Below, in pieces: positions 9,337-16,964 of a DNA stretch of 64,000 nucleotides. How positions within the stretch are numbered: the first letter of the stretch is position 1; each line of letters opens with the position of its first letter. This DNA comes from Salinilacustrithrix flava (GTDB lineage: Bacteria > Actinomycetota > Acidimicrobiia > Acidimicrobiales > Salinilacustritrichaceae), in the NCBI GenBank assembly GCA_024128875.1, contig JAMYFF010000001.1, forward strand, positions 248,001 through 312,000, read 5' to 3'. The position numbers and the translations under genes were made by a program. The notes under the pieces were generated by a model that did no database searches, was not told where the DNA came from, and saw nothing but the letters and a program-made list of their open reading frames with translations.

Positions 9337-10125
9337 TCAGAGCTCGAAGAACAGGCCGGCGTTCCAGGGGAACACGAAGTTGAAGCCCGGGCCCCGGAAG
9401 AACGAGCCGATGATGACGAGCACGGCCCAGAACATCAGGAACATGGTCATCAGCGAGATGACGTACTTGCGGTCGGTGGGCTTGTTCGACGGGTTGCGAT
9501 CGGTGTAGGGCGCCAGCATCAGGGCGAACATGCCCATGCCCGGGATGGTCACGCCGGCGACCATCGGGTGGAACATGGTCAGCAGCTCCTGGAGGCCGAG
9601 GAAGTACCACGGCGCCTTGGAGGGGTTGGGCGTCTCGTTGAAGTTGGCCAGCTCCAGCAGCGGCGCGTTCACGAAGATCGAGAAGAACAGCAGGAAGGCG
9701 GTGACCGCGAGGGCGGCCACGAACTCCACGACCAGCAGGTGGGGCCAGGTGTGGACCTTGTCGAGCGGGGTGGCCCGCACGTCCTGGATCGAGCCGGCCT
9801 TGACGACGGTGAGGAGGCGCTGGGTGTGCCCACCGGGGCCGGTGGGAAGGGGGCCGCCGTCGGCGACCGCGGCGGCTGCCGCCGGTGCCGTGGCCACGGC
9901 CGTGCCGCCGCCACCACCGGACGCGGCCGCGGCGTCGCCGCCGGCTGCCTTGGCCTTGGCTGCCTTGGACCGCTCGAGGAGGTGCGCGGGGATGCGCGAC
10001 TCGGCCTCGGACTGCTCGGGCGTCTGCTCCGCGCCGGCGGCGTCGCCCGCGGGGGCACTCTCGGCCTCGGCCTTCTTGCGGGCCTCTTCGGCCCGCTTCC
10101 GGAGGTGTTCGGGGATCTCGGTCAT
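9337..10125 (-). CDS. Cytochrome b C-terminal half (subunit IV-like) with a long N-terminal extension
   Basis: The C-terminal 150 residues match the C-terminal half of cytochrome b (PetD/subunit IV type): PNPSKAPWYFLGLQELL carries the PEWY-equivalent loop of the quinol-oxidation site, and three helices follow. The first 95 residues are unusual. They hold two copies of one motif, MTEIPEHLRKRAEEAR at residues 1-16 and RIPAHLLERSKAAK at 44-57, then an Ala/Gly-rich linker. The same motif opens the divergent cytochrome c at 12035. Cytochrome b is therefore split into two genes as in b6f-type complexes. Confidence 0.9.
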   Translation of the reverse strand: MTEIPEHLRKRAEEARKKAEAESAPAGDAAGAEQTPEQSEAESRIPAHLLERSKAAKAKAAGGDAAAASGGGGGTAVATAPAAAAAVADGGPLPTGPGGHTQRLLTVVKAGSIQDVRATPLDKVHTWPHLLVVEFVAALAVTAFLLFFSIFVNAPLLELANFNETPNPSKAPWYFLGLQELLTMFHPMVAGVTIPGMGMFALMLAPYTDRNPSNKPTDRKYVISLMTMFLMFWAVLVIIGSFFRGPGFNFVFPWNAGLFFEL

Positions 10126-10157
10126 GGGTTCATGCCTCGTCTCGTCACCATCATCGC

Positions 10158-10949
10158 CTACAGCGGACCTGAGATCCCGCCGTCCTTGCGGACTCGCCAG
10201 AAGTGGATCGCCATGAAGATGACGATCACGAAGGGCAGCATCAGCACGTGCAGCACGTACCAGCGGATCAATGTGTCCGATCCGATCTCGACGCCACCCA
10301 GGAGCACGAAGCGCACTTGGTCACCGAAGACCGGTGTGTAGCCCATCATGTTCGTGCCCACGGCCACGGCCCACAGGGCCAGCTGGTCCCAGGGGAGCAG
10401 GTAGCCGGTGAAGGACAGCAGCAGGGTGAGGGTGAGCAGGATCACGCCGATCACCCAGTTGAACTCGCGGGGCGGCTTGTAGGCCCCGTGGTAGAAGACG
10501 CGGGCCATGTGGAGGAAGACCGACAGCACCATGAGGTGCGCCGCCCATCTGTGCATGTTCCGCACGAGCAGGCCGAAGGTGACGCCGGTCTGCAGGTTGT
10601 AGATGTCGTCCCAGGCCTGGGCGGCGGTGGGCCGGTAGAAGAACATCAAGAAGATGCCCGTCACCGTCAGCAGGATGAACAGGAAGAAGGACAGCCCGCC
10701 GAGGCAGAGCGTGTAGCTCACCTTCACGGCGTGGCGCTTCACCTTCACCGGGTGCAGGTGGTACAGCACCGAGTTCATCACCACGTAGGAGCGGTTCCGG
10801 GGCGAGTCGGTGTAGCCCTTGCGGAAGATGGACCCGGGTCGGAAGATCGAGTTCCACGCCTGTGAGCCCTGCACCGTGTCGGGCAGGCCCTGCATGGACT
10901 TCTGGAGCCGCTCGCCGAGCGATGGCTTGTCTTCGGTGGTGCTGGCCAC
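10158..10949 (-). CDS. Cytochrome b N-terminal half (b6-type) of the bc complex
   Basis: The 263-residue membrane protein is the haem b-binding four-helix half of cytochrome b. The four haem ligands are visible as two pairs, HRWAAHL...FLHMARV and VLHVLML...AIHFWRV, and the first helix ends FYRPT as in cytochrome b6. The cysteine that binds haem c-i in b6 (third segment of CLGGITLTC) is a leucine here, so no covalent third haem is expected. The GTG start at 10949 has AAGGAG seven bases upstream. It follows the ferredoxin gene immediately, which favours a shared complex. Confidence 0.93.
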   Translation of the reverse strand: MASTTEDKPSLGERLQKSMQGLPDTVQGSQAWNSIFRPGSIFRKGYTDSPRNRSYVVMNSVLYHLHPVKVKRHAVKVSYTLCLGGLSFFLFILLTVTGIFLMFFYRPTAAQAWDDIYNLQTGVTFGLLVRNMHRWAAHLMVLSVFLHMARVFYHGAYKPPREFNWVIGVILLTLTLLLSFTGYLLPWDQLALWAVAVGTNMMGYTPVFGDQVRFVLLGGVEIGSDTLIRWYVLHVLMLPFVIVIFMAIHFWRVRKDGGISGPL

Positions 10950-10961
10950 GAAGGTTTCTCC

Positions 10962-11378
10962 TTAACCGAGGCGCATCCCATAGCCGTAGCCATGGGTCGG
11001 GGTGCGTGCGTGGGGGTCGCCGGCGGCGCTCGGGGCGCCGAGCTTGCCGAGGATGATGACGCCGGTCGGGCACCGGTCCACGCACAGGGCGCAGCGGGTG
11101 CAGACGTCGTCGTCGATGGTGAAGATCACGTGGTCGCTCGGGTCGAGGCCCGGCTGCTCGGTGCCCGTGGCCGACTCGATGGCCGTCGGGGACACCATGT
11201 GGATGCACTTCCACGGGCAGATGTCGACGCAGCCCTCGCACATGATGCACTCGGACTGATCGATGTGGATGAACTGCTTGGGCTTCACCGCGGCGGCGAG
11301 CCAGGAGGGGTCGACCTCCTGCAGCACGTAGTCGTCCCGGAACTCCGGGAGCGGCGGGTTGGCGTCGGTCTTTGCCAC
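10962..11378 (-). CDS. Two-cluster 4Fe-4S ferredoxin in the bc operon
   Basis: The 138-residue protein has two classic cluster motifs, CIMCEGCVDICP near residue 45 and CTRCALCVDRCP near 92, which predict two [4Fe-4S] centres. The sequence KPKQFIHIDQSECIMCEGC resembles NuoI-type ferredoxins, but the gene stands directly before cytochrome b rather than within nuo. There is no membrane helix, so it is probably cytoplasmic or docked on the membrane. It may deliver electrons between a soluble donor and the quinone pool through the bc complex; that is inference. Start is GTG at 11378, six bases after the preceding stop. Confidence 0.92.
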   Translation of the reverse strand: MAKTDANPPLPEFRDDYVLQEVDPSWLAAAVKPKQFIHIDQSECIMCEGCVDICPWKCIHMVSPTAIESATGTEQPGLDPSDHVIFTIDDDVCTRCALCVDRCPTGVIILGKLGAPSAAGDPHARTPTHGYGYGMRLG

Positions 11379-11385
11379 TAGCGGC

Positions 11386-11862
11386 TCACCCCTTCTTCAC
11401 CAGCGGGCGGCCGTAGCTCGACGTGGGCACGATGGCCGCCTGGGCCTCGGCCTTCTTCTTGCGGTCGTTCCACCAGGCCCAGAGCCAGATCTGCAGGCCC
11501 AGGCCGACGACGTAGATCACGACGGCGACGAGGTCGCGGACGATGCGCCAGTTCAGGGTGAGCGGCAGCCAGCCGCCCTCGGCCTCGGGGCGCAGGACGT
11601 TGCCGACGGCCCACAGGGTGCGGTCGGGGCGCCAGTTGAGCTCGTTGTCGGCCCAGGTCAGCCACTGGTGCGGGATGACGCCGTACCACCAGAACATGAA
11701 GAAGAAGGTGAACGCCGCAGCGGCGTTGGCCTGCCCCCAGGTGAGCGGGGCACCGGGCGCGCGCCGGTTCTTCCCGTACCAGACCACGGCGAGAATGCCG
11801 ATGATCCCGATGATTGTGGAGAGGAAGAAGGCGACCACGACGGACCTCGTGAATTCGATCAC
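11386..11862 (-). CDS. Unknown membrane protein heading the respiratory operon
   Basis: This protein of up to 158 residues has a helix near residues 6-28, a second near 45-62 containing TFFFMFWWYGVIPHQW, and a third near 115-140, then a basic tail. I do not recognise a family. It precedes the ferredoxin by seven bases and is the first gene of the block. Two starts are possible: GTG at 11862, or GTG at 11838, which has GAGG six bases before it and would leave a CRP-like palindrome outside the coding sequence. Its place suggests a structural or assembly subunit of the bc complex. Confidence 0.78.
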   Translation of the reverse strand: MIEFTRSVVVAFFLSTIIGIIGILAVVWYGKNRRAPGAPLTWGQANAAAAFTFFFMFWWYGVIPHQWLTWADNELNWRPDRTLWAVGNVLRPEAEGGWLPLTLNWRIVRDLVAVVIYVVGLGLQIWLWAWWNDRKKKAEAQAAIVPTSSYGRPLVKKG

Positions 11863-11863
11863 A
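11848..11863. promoter_or_regulatory. Candidate CRP/FNR-family site
   Basis: The plus strand reads CGTGAATTCGATCACA, matching TGTGA-N6-TCACA at every half-site base but the first. It lies between the divergent respiratory operon and cytochrome c gene, ten bases upstream of the alternative GTG at 11838. It overlaps the other possible start, so chance is not excluded. Confidence 0.4.
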
Positions 11864-11984
11864 TTTGGTGCGAGGAAGGCTCCGGAGCCGTCGGAGCCCG
11901 CAAGTGGACGGTCTACCACGACCCCCTGAGGCGAGACACATCGGGCCCTTTCGGGCGGCTTGGGTGCGCATCGGGCCCGGCGCC

Positions 11985-11990
11985 TACCCT
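11985..11990 (+). promoter_or_regulatory. Candidate -10 box (TACCCT) for the monohaem cytochrome c gene
   Basis: TACCCT stands 44 bases before the TTG start at 12035, giving an expected leader of about 37 bases that includes the GGGAGG ribosome binding site at 12025-12030. Confidence 0.4.
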
Positions 11991-12034
11991 GTCGCCGTTG
12001 CAACAAGCGTTCGCCGTGTCCTCCGGGAGGCCCG

Positions 12035-12967
12035 TTGACTGAGATCCCCGAACACCTCCTCAAGCGCTCACGCGAGCGCCGAGCCGCCATGGGCGGCGAC
12101 GGGGGCGGCGCGGACGGCGAGGGCACCGCGGATGCCGGGGCCGCACCCGCGTCCAGCGCGCCGGCCAAGGCGGCGGCGTCCGCGCCGGCCTCCATGCCGG
12201 CCCACCCGGAGCCCGCCGGGGTGGAGGCGGCACCACCGCCCTCCCCGATGGTCGAGGCGTACCAGAAGCGGCGCAAGATCCCGTTCTGGGCCCTGCCCGT
12301 GCTCGCCTTCCTGCCGCTGTGGGCCTACGTCTACACCGGCACCCTGTCCCCGCCGCCCGCCGGCGAGGGACCCGAGGTGCTCGGCGAGGAGCTCTACGCC
12401 GGCAGCGGCTGCGCCGGCTGCCACGGTGCTGGCGGCGGCGGCGGCGTCGGCCCGGCCTTCACCGGCGGTGCCGTCTACGAGACCTTCCCGGACTTCGTGA
12501 CCCACTTCGAGTGGGTCCGCCTCGGCTCGGCCGGCTGGGAGGCGGAGCGGGGCGGCACCTACGGCGCCACCGACAAGCCGGTCGGCGGCGGCATGCCCGG
12601 CTACGGCGAGGACCAGCTCTCCGACGCCGACCTGCTCTACATCGTCCTGCACGAGCGCCTGCTCGGCGGCGAGAACCCCGACACCGAGGACGCCGAGGCG
12701 CTCGAAGCGGTCGCCCTGCTCATGTCGGAGAACCCGGACATGACCCTCGAGGAGGCCCTCGCCGAGGTCGGCGTCGAGGCCCCCGAGGCCGAGGGCGGCA
12801 CCCAGAGCGCCGAGCCCGACGCCGAGAACGCCCCCGCGGAGGGCATCGGCGCGGGTGGCGAGGGCAACGAGGAGCCCAGCGACGGCGGCGACGCCAGCCA
12901 GACCGGCGACGACGCCGAGGACACCGAGCCGCCGCAGTCCGCCGGCGGCGACAGCGCCTCCCCGTAG
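12035..12967 (+). CDS. Membrane-anchored monohaem cytochrome c with long N- and C-terminal tails
   Basis: The 310-residue protein starts at TTG 12035, with GGGAGG five bases upstream. Residues 1-19 (LTEIPEHLLKRSRERRAAM) repeat the motif seen at the N-terminus of the cytochrome b C-terminal subunit. An Ala/Pro-rich stretch follows, then one helix (about residues 88-108) and an external cytochrome c domain with CAGCH near residue 128 and a possible Met ligand in GGMPGYG. The last 85 residues are very acidic and probably disordered. It is divergent from the bc operon and is probably an electron carrier between that complex and a terminal oxidase. Confidence 0.88.
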   Translation: MTEIPEHLLKRSRERRAAMGGDGGGADGEGTADAGAAPASSAPAKAAASAPASMPAHPEPAGVEAAPPPSPMVEAYQKRRKIPFWALPVLAFLPLWAYVYTGTLSPPPAGEGPEVLGEELYAGSGCAGCHGAGGGGGVGPAFTGGAVYETFPDFVTHFEWVRLGSAGWEAERGGTYGATDKPVGGGMPGYGEDQLSDADLLYIVLHERLLGGENPDTEDAEALEAVALLMSENPDMTLEEALAEVGVEAPEAEGGTQSAEPDAENAPAEGIGAGGEGNEEPSDGGDASQTGDDAEDTEPPQSAGGDSASP

Positions 12968-12991
12968 GTCGCCCACGCACCCGAGAACGGC

Positions 12992-13021
12992 ACCGGCCCC
13001 GCCTCTGCAGGCGGGGCCGGT
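12992..13021 (+). terminator. Strong hairpin after the cytochrome c gene
   Basis: Twelve perfectly paired bases (ACCGGCCCCGCC with its complement) flank a six-base loop, 24 bases after the cytochrome c stop. There is no clear T-tract. Confidence 0.7.
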
Positions 13022-13055
13022 TCGCGTCCGGGGACGGTTCGACGAATCGTTCTGG

Positions 13056-13090
13056 GCCGCGGTGCACGCCTCGGGGGCGTGCTCCGCGGC
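13056..13090 (-). terminator. Hairpin after the conservon GTPase gene
   Basis: Fifteen-base arms with one T-T mismatch (GCCGCGGTGCACGCC on the left) flank a five-base loop, starting eight bases beyond the GTPase stop on the minus strand. Together with the hairpin at 12992 it insulates the convergent genes. Confidence 0.6.
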
Positions 13091-13098
13091 GCGGAACC

Positions 13099-13713
13099 TC
13101 AGACGACGGTGGCTGCGGCGCGGGCCCGGGCGGCGTTGACCAGCTCGTCGAGCAGGAGCAGCAGCACCTGCTTGGCCGACTCGGTGTGGCGGGCGTCGCA
13201 CTCGGTCATCGGCACGTGGGAGCTCACCCCGAGGGCGTCGCGCACGGCACCGAGGTCGTGGCGCGTCGTGCCCTCGAACCGGTTGACGGCGACGACGAAG
13301 GGGACGTCCTTGGCCTCGAAGTAGTCCACGGCGGGGAAGCTCTGGTCGAGCCGGTCGGTGTCGACCAGCACCACCGCGCCGAGGGCGTGGGTGCAGATGT
13401 CGTCCCACATGAACCCGAAGCGCTCCTGGCCGGGCGTGCCGAACAGGTACATCACCAGGTACTCGTCGACCGTGAGGCGGCCGAAGTCCATGGCCACGGT
13501 GGTCGTGGTCTTGGCCTCCGAGCCGCGGCGGTGGTCGACGCGGGCGCCGACGGTGGTCATGGCCGCCTCGGTGCGCAGCGGAGGGATCTCCGACAGCGCG
13601 CCGACGAAGGTGGTCTTGCCGGCACCGAAGCCACCGGCGACCACGAACTTCACGGGGCGGATGCGGGGCTTCCAGGCGTCGCCGGCGGGGCGGTCGTCGT
13701 GCTTGATCGTCAT
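13099..13713 (-). CDS. Conservon-type small GTPase (CvnD/MglA-like)
   Basis: The 204-residue protein is a Ras-like GTPase of the actinobacterial conservon type. It shows the P-loop GGFGAGKTT near residue 27, the switch II motif GTPGQERF near 92 and the base-recognition segment AVNRFEG near 142, where the usual NKxD is NRFE. In Streptomyces, CvnD proteins cycle with a membrane kinase and a roadblock protein. Here it ends an operon of five genes in the order coiled-coil protein, kinase, roadblock, DUF742, GTPase. It begins seven bases after the DUF742 stop. Confidence 0.93.
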   Translation of the reverse strand: MTIKHDDRPAGDAWKPRIRPVKFVVAGGFGAGKTTFVGALSEIPPLRTEAAMTTVGARVDHRRGSEAKTTTTVAMDFGRLTVDEYLVMYLFGTPGQERFGFMWDDICTHALGAVVLVDTDRLDQSFPAVDYFEAKDVPFVVAVNRFEGTTRHDLGAVRDALGVSSHVPMTECDARHTESAKQVLLLLLDELVNAARARAAATVV

Positions 13714-13720
13714 CGTTCTC

Positions 13721-14089
13721 CTACAGGGCCCGCACGGCGTCGATCATGCGCGACAGCACGTCGAGCTCGATCTCCACGGGATCGGTCTGGTGCACCTCGA
13801 GACGGCCCTCGGAGACGAGGTCGGCGGCGAGGATGGTGGTGACGCCGATGACCAGGCCGAGCTCGGCGGAGGCCTCGGCGATGGAGATCGGCGCCTGGCA
13901 GAGGCGGAGCAGCTTCACCTGCTCGGCCGACAGGCCCGACGTCGTGGCGCCCGGGACGGCCGTCAGCATCGTCTCGATGCGCAGGTCGCGCCGGTCCGCA
14001 CGGGTGCGCCCGCCCGTCATCACGAACGGTCTGACGACGTCGTGGCCCCCGGTGCGCCCGTGGCCCTTCGACGGCGGCTCGGCGCTCAT
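13721..14089 (-). CDS. DUF742 protein (CvnC-like)
   Basis: The 122-residue protein contains the DUF742 core: VRPFVMTGGRTR near residue 20, then a winged-helix-like region with KLLRLCQAPISIAEASAEL and an LVSEGRLEVH strand. In conservons this partner sits between the roadblock protein and the GTPase. It has no membrane segment. The ATG at 14089 overlaps the roadblock stop as ATGA, so the products are likely made in step. Its biochemical role in Streptomyces is not settled. Confidence 0.92.
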   Translation of the reverse strand: MSAEPPSKGHGRTGGHDVVRPFVMTGGRTRADRRDLRIETMLTAVPGATTSGLSAEQVKLLRLCQAPISIAEASAELGLVIGVTTILAADLVSEGRLEVHQTDPVEIELDVLSRMIDAVRAL

Positions 14090-14508
14090 GACACGAGGAC
14101 CTCTTGCTGGAGCTCGAGGATGAGCTCCGGCGTGAGGACGGCTCGGGCCCGGTCGACGAGCAGGCTGGCCTGGTAGCCGACCTGGCCGATGTCGCAGCGC
14201 TTGGAGGCCACGACGCCGAGGCAGCTGCCGTCGGAGATCGACGACACGAACAGGTAGCCGCCCTTCATCGCGACGATCACCTGCTCGAGGGACTCGAACC
14301 CGAAGCACGACGTGGTGCCGTGTCCCAGGCTCACCAACCCGGACACGATGGCGGCGAGCTGCTCGGCGCCGGCCCGGTCCAGGGACTTCGACATGGCCAT
14401 CAGCAGCCCGTCGGCCGACACCGCGATGGCGTCGGTGACGCCGGGGGTCTGCTCGACGAAGCTGTCGATCATCCACGAGAACTGCCGGACGTCGTCCTGC
14501 ATGGTCAT
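14086..14508 (-). CDS. Roadblock/LC7 protein (CvnB-like)
   Basis: The 140-residue protein is a roadblock/LC7 fold subunit, as in MglB, which acts on Ras-like GTPases. The family core is visible: GVTDAIAVSADGLLMAMS near residue 25, a central helix with LAAIVSGLVSLG, and the strand GGYLFVSSISDGSCLGVVA. It probably binds the GTPase encoded at 13099 as exchange or activating partner, as known for MglA/MglB. The first ATG at 14508 overlaps the kinase stop. A second ATG two codons on is also possible. Confidence 0.94.
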   Translation of the reverse strand: MTMQDDVRQFSWMIDSFVEQTPGVTDAIAVSADGLLMAMSKSLDRAGAEQLAAIVSGLVSLGHGTTSCFGFESLEQVIVAMKGGYLFVSSISDGSCLGVVASKRCDIGQVGYQASLLVDRARAVLTPELILELQQEVLVS

Positions 14509-16964
14509 CGCTGCTCCTCCTCGGAGTGCCCGGGGACGGGCTCGGTGGTCGCTTCGGTGGTGTGGGTCTCGGTCTCGCCGGGCTGGGTGGCCCGGGCGGC
14601 GCCGTCCTCGAACGCGGCCAGGAAGCCGAACAGCCCGGCGCTGGGGGCGTCCGCAGCGCTCGTCTCCGCTTCCACCTCCGGGGCCGGGGGCGGTGTCGGC
14701 TGCGCGGTCGCCTCCTCCTCGGCGGCGCGACGGTGCGCGGCCAGCGGGGCGGCATCGGGGCGCTGGGCGCCGGGGATCCGCCGGGGCAGTCCGTTGCTGC
14801 TCGGAGCCGGCGGCTCGGCGGGGCCGTCGAAGGCCCGCTCGAGGTCGGCGACGGTCTCGACCGCATCGAGGCGGCCACCGCCGAGCGCCTCGGACAGGCT
14901 CGCGGGGGCGCCGGCCGGGGTCGGGGCATCGTGGTGGTCCGCCGGCACCTCGGCGCGGACCTCGACGTCGGGCTGGTCCACCTGGGGCTCCTCCACGGGT
15001 TCGGGTGCAGGCGCCTCGGGGGCGGGCTGCTCGGGGGCGGCATCGGCCGCCGGGGTCGGCACGGGCGCACCGTCGACGACGGGCTCCTCCAGCAGGCTGG
15101 GCGGTACCACCAGCGTGGCGATGAGCCCGCCGGCGGGGTTGTCCTGCAGCCGCACGGTGACGCCGAGGCGGGCGGCCAGCTGGCCGGCGACGTAGTGGCC
15201 GAGGTACTTGGACGGGGCGACCGTGTAGGACTCCTCGCCCGAGAGCCGGCGGTTGGCCCGCTCGAGGTCCTCGGCGCTCATGCCGATGCCGTTGTCGGCG
15301 ATGGCGATCACGTAGCCGTCGTGCGAGCGGCGACCCTTGATCTCCACGTCCTCGTCGGGCGGGGAGAACTGCAGGGCGTTCTCGGTGAGCTCGGCGACGA
15401 CGTGGGACACGCCGGCGGCGGCGCCACCGGCGATGGCGGCGTCCTCCAGGTTGCGGACCGAGACCCGGCGGTAGTCCTCGACCTCGCCGAGACCGGCGCG
15501 GATCACGGCGTCGAGGTCCACGGGCAGGCCCCACTGGCGGGGGCTCTCGGTGCCGGCGAGCACGAGCAGCGACTCGGCGTTGCGGCGCATGCGGGTGGCG
15601 AGGTGGTCGAGGCGGAACAGGGCCTCGAGCTGGTCGGGCTCGGTCTCGAGCTGCTCCAGCTCGGTGATGAACTCGAGCTGGCGGTCGAGCAGGTTCTGGT
15701 TGCGCCGGCCCAGGTTGACGAAGGAGTCGGCGATGTTGCGGCGCAGCACGGCCTGGTCGGCGGCGAGGGCCAGCGTGCGGTCCTGGACCTTGTTGAGGGC
15801 CTCGACGACCTCGCCGACCTCGTCCCGGGTCTTCACCTGGATCGGGGCCAGCTCGGGGATCTCGACGTCGTCGCCGAAGGGCGTGTCGAGGATCGAGCGC
15901 ACCGCCTCGGGCAGGCGGCGGCCGGCCATGGCGTCGGCCTCGTCCCGGAGCTTGCGCAGCGGGCGGGTGATCGAGGTCGTGGCCACGTAGGTGACGATGA
16001 TGGCGAGGGCGATCACGCCGGCCGCCACGAGGACGAAGAACCGGAACTCGTCGTAGGCGTCGGCGGACAGGGTGCTGGCCTCGCCGGCGAGGGCGTCGGT
16101 GGTGAGCTCGGCGATGCTGGCGACGCCGTCCTGGGTGCCGACGTTGGCGAGCAGCTCGGTGATGTCGACCTCCTCGCCGGTGACGTAGCCCTGGAAGATC
16201 TCCATGTACCGCTCCGTCTCGGGGCGGGCGAAGGTCTCGGTGGCCACGTCGGCGTAGGAGCCGACGGACAGCTGCTGGATGCGGGCGTCGAGCGACTCCA
16301 GCCGATCGACCAGGCCGATGGAGGCGACCCGCAGCTCGATCGACGTGCTCCCGGTCAGGGTGTCGAGCACGACGTTGCGGGTGGCGGCGGCGATGGTCTC
16401 GCTGCGGCGGCTGGCGGCGTCGACCAGCTCCACGCCGTTGCGCAGGGCGGCCTCGTCCACCTGGGTGGCGATGACCGAGGTGGCGTCGAAGAACGCGGCG
16501 ACCATCTCGGTGTAGGCCGAGAAGACCTCATCCGCGAGCTCCTGGTTGTCGAGGCCCTTGTCCCCGTCGAAGCCGTCGAAGGCCCGGCGGACGGCGGGCA
16601 GGTCGTCGAGGACCTCGAAGGCGGGGGCGTAGGCCGCCTGCACCTCGGGCTCCATGCCGGTGACCGCTCGCTCGAGCTGGCTGAGGGCGGTGTCGGTCTC
16701 CTCGATCGCCTGCTCCGCGGAGCTCACGTCGAGCGTGGTCGCGCCGGCGAGGCCGATGAGGTCGAGCGACAGGTAGTTGCGCTCGTTCTGGAGGGCGGTG
16801 GTGACGCTGCCCGGTCCGAGGGCGACGAAGGCGCGATCGGCCTCGGCCTCGATGCGGTCGGACTCCTCCTGGGCCTGGACGGCCTGGAGGCCGGACATGA
16901 CCACGAGGGCCACGAGCGGCACGGCCAGGGCAGCGGCCAGCTTGGAGCGGATGCGGAACTTCAT
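14505..16964 (-). CDS. Conservon-type sensor histidine kinase (CvnA-like)
   Basis: The 819-residue membrane kinase has a first helix (residues 8-30), an external alpha-helical sensor of NIT type (LQNERNYLSLDLIG near residue 62), a second helix near 315-338, a HAMP linker and an HATPase domain. The likely phosphoacceptor helix contains FRLDHLATRMRRNAESLLVLAG, and the ATP site shows ELTENALQFSPP and ADNGIGMS. The last 260 residues are Pro/Ala/Glu-rich and disordered. No response regulator gene lies nearby, as is usual for conservons, where output goes through the GTPase. Confidence 0.92.
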   Translation of the reverse strand: MKFRIRSKLAAALAVPLVALVVMSGLQAVQAQEESDRIEAEADRAFVALGPGSVTTALQNERNYLSLDLIGLAGATTLDVSSAEQAIEETDTALSQLERAVTGMEPEVQAAYAPAFEVLDDLPAVRRAFDGFDGDKGLDNQELADEVFSAYTEMVAAFFDATSVIATQVDEAALRNGVELVDAASRRSETIAAATRNVVLDTLTGSTSIELRVASIGLVDRLESLDARIQQLSVGSYADVATETFARPETERYMEIFQGYVTGEEVDITELLANVGTQDGVASIAELTTDALAGEASTLSADAYDEFRFFVLVAAGVIALAIIVTYVATTSITRPLRKLRDEADAMAGRRLPEAVRSILDTPFGDDVEIPELAPIQVKTRDEVGEVVEALNKVQDRTLALAADQAVLRRNIADSFVNLGRRNQNLLDRQLEFITELEQLETEPDQLEALFRLDHLATRMRRNAESLLVLAGTESPRQWGLPVDLDAVIRAGLGEVEDYRRVSVRNLEDAAIAGGAAAGVSHVVAELTENALQFSPPDEDVEIKGRRSHDGYVIAIADNGIGMSAEDLERANRRLSGEESYTVAPSKYLGHYVAGQLAARLGVTVRLQDNPAGGLIATLVVPPSLLEEPVVDGAPVPTPAADAAPEQPAPEAPAPEPVEEPQVDQPDVEVRAEVPADHHDAPTPAGAPASLSEALGGGRLDAVETVADLERAFDGPAEPPAPSSNGLPRRIPGAQRPDAAPLAAHRRAAEEEATAQPTPPPAPEVEAETSAADAPSAGLFGFLAAFEDGAARATQPGETETHTTEATTEPVPGHSEEEQR

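Noticed and set aside
10158..10949. Covalently bound haem c-i in cytochrome b as in b6f complexes
   Set aside because: The required cysteine position is leucine; the nearby Cys in CLGG is not the haem-binding one.
13047..13055. CGTTCTGGG, a partial match to the left arm of the 53-base dyad element
   Set aside because: The match stops after nine bases and no inner hairpin or right arm follows at the proper distance.
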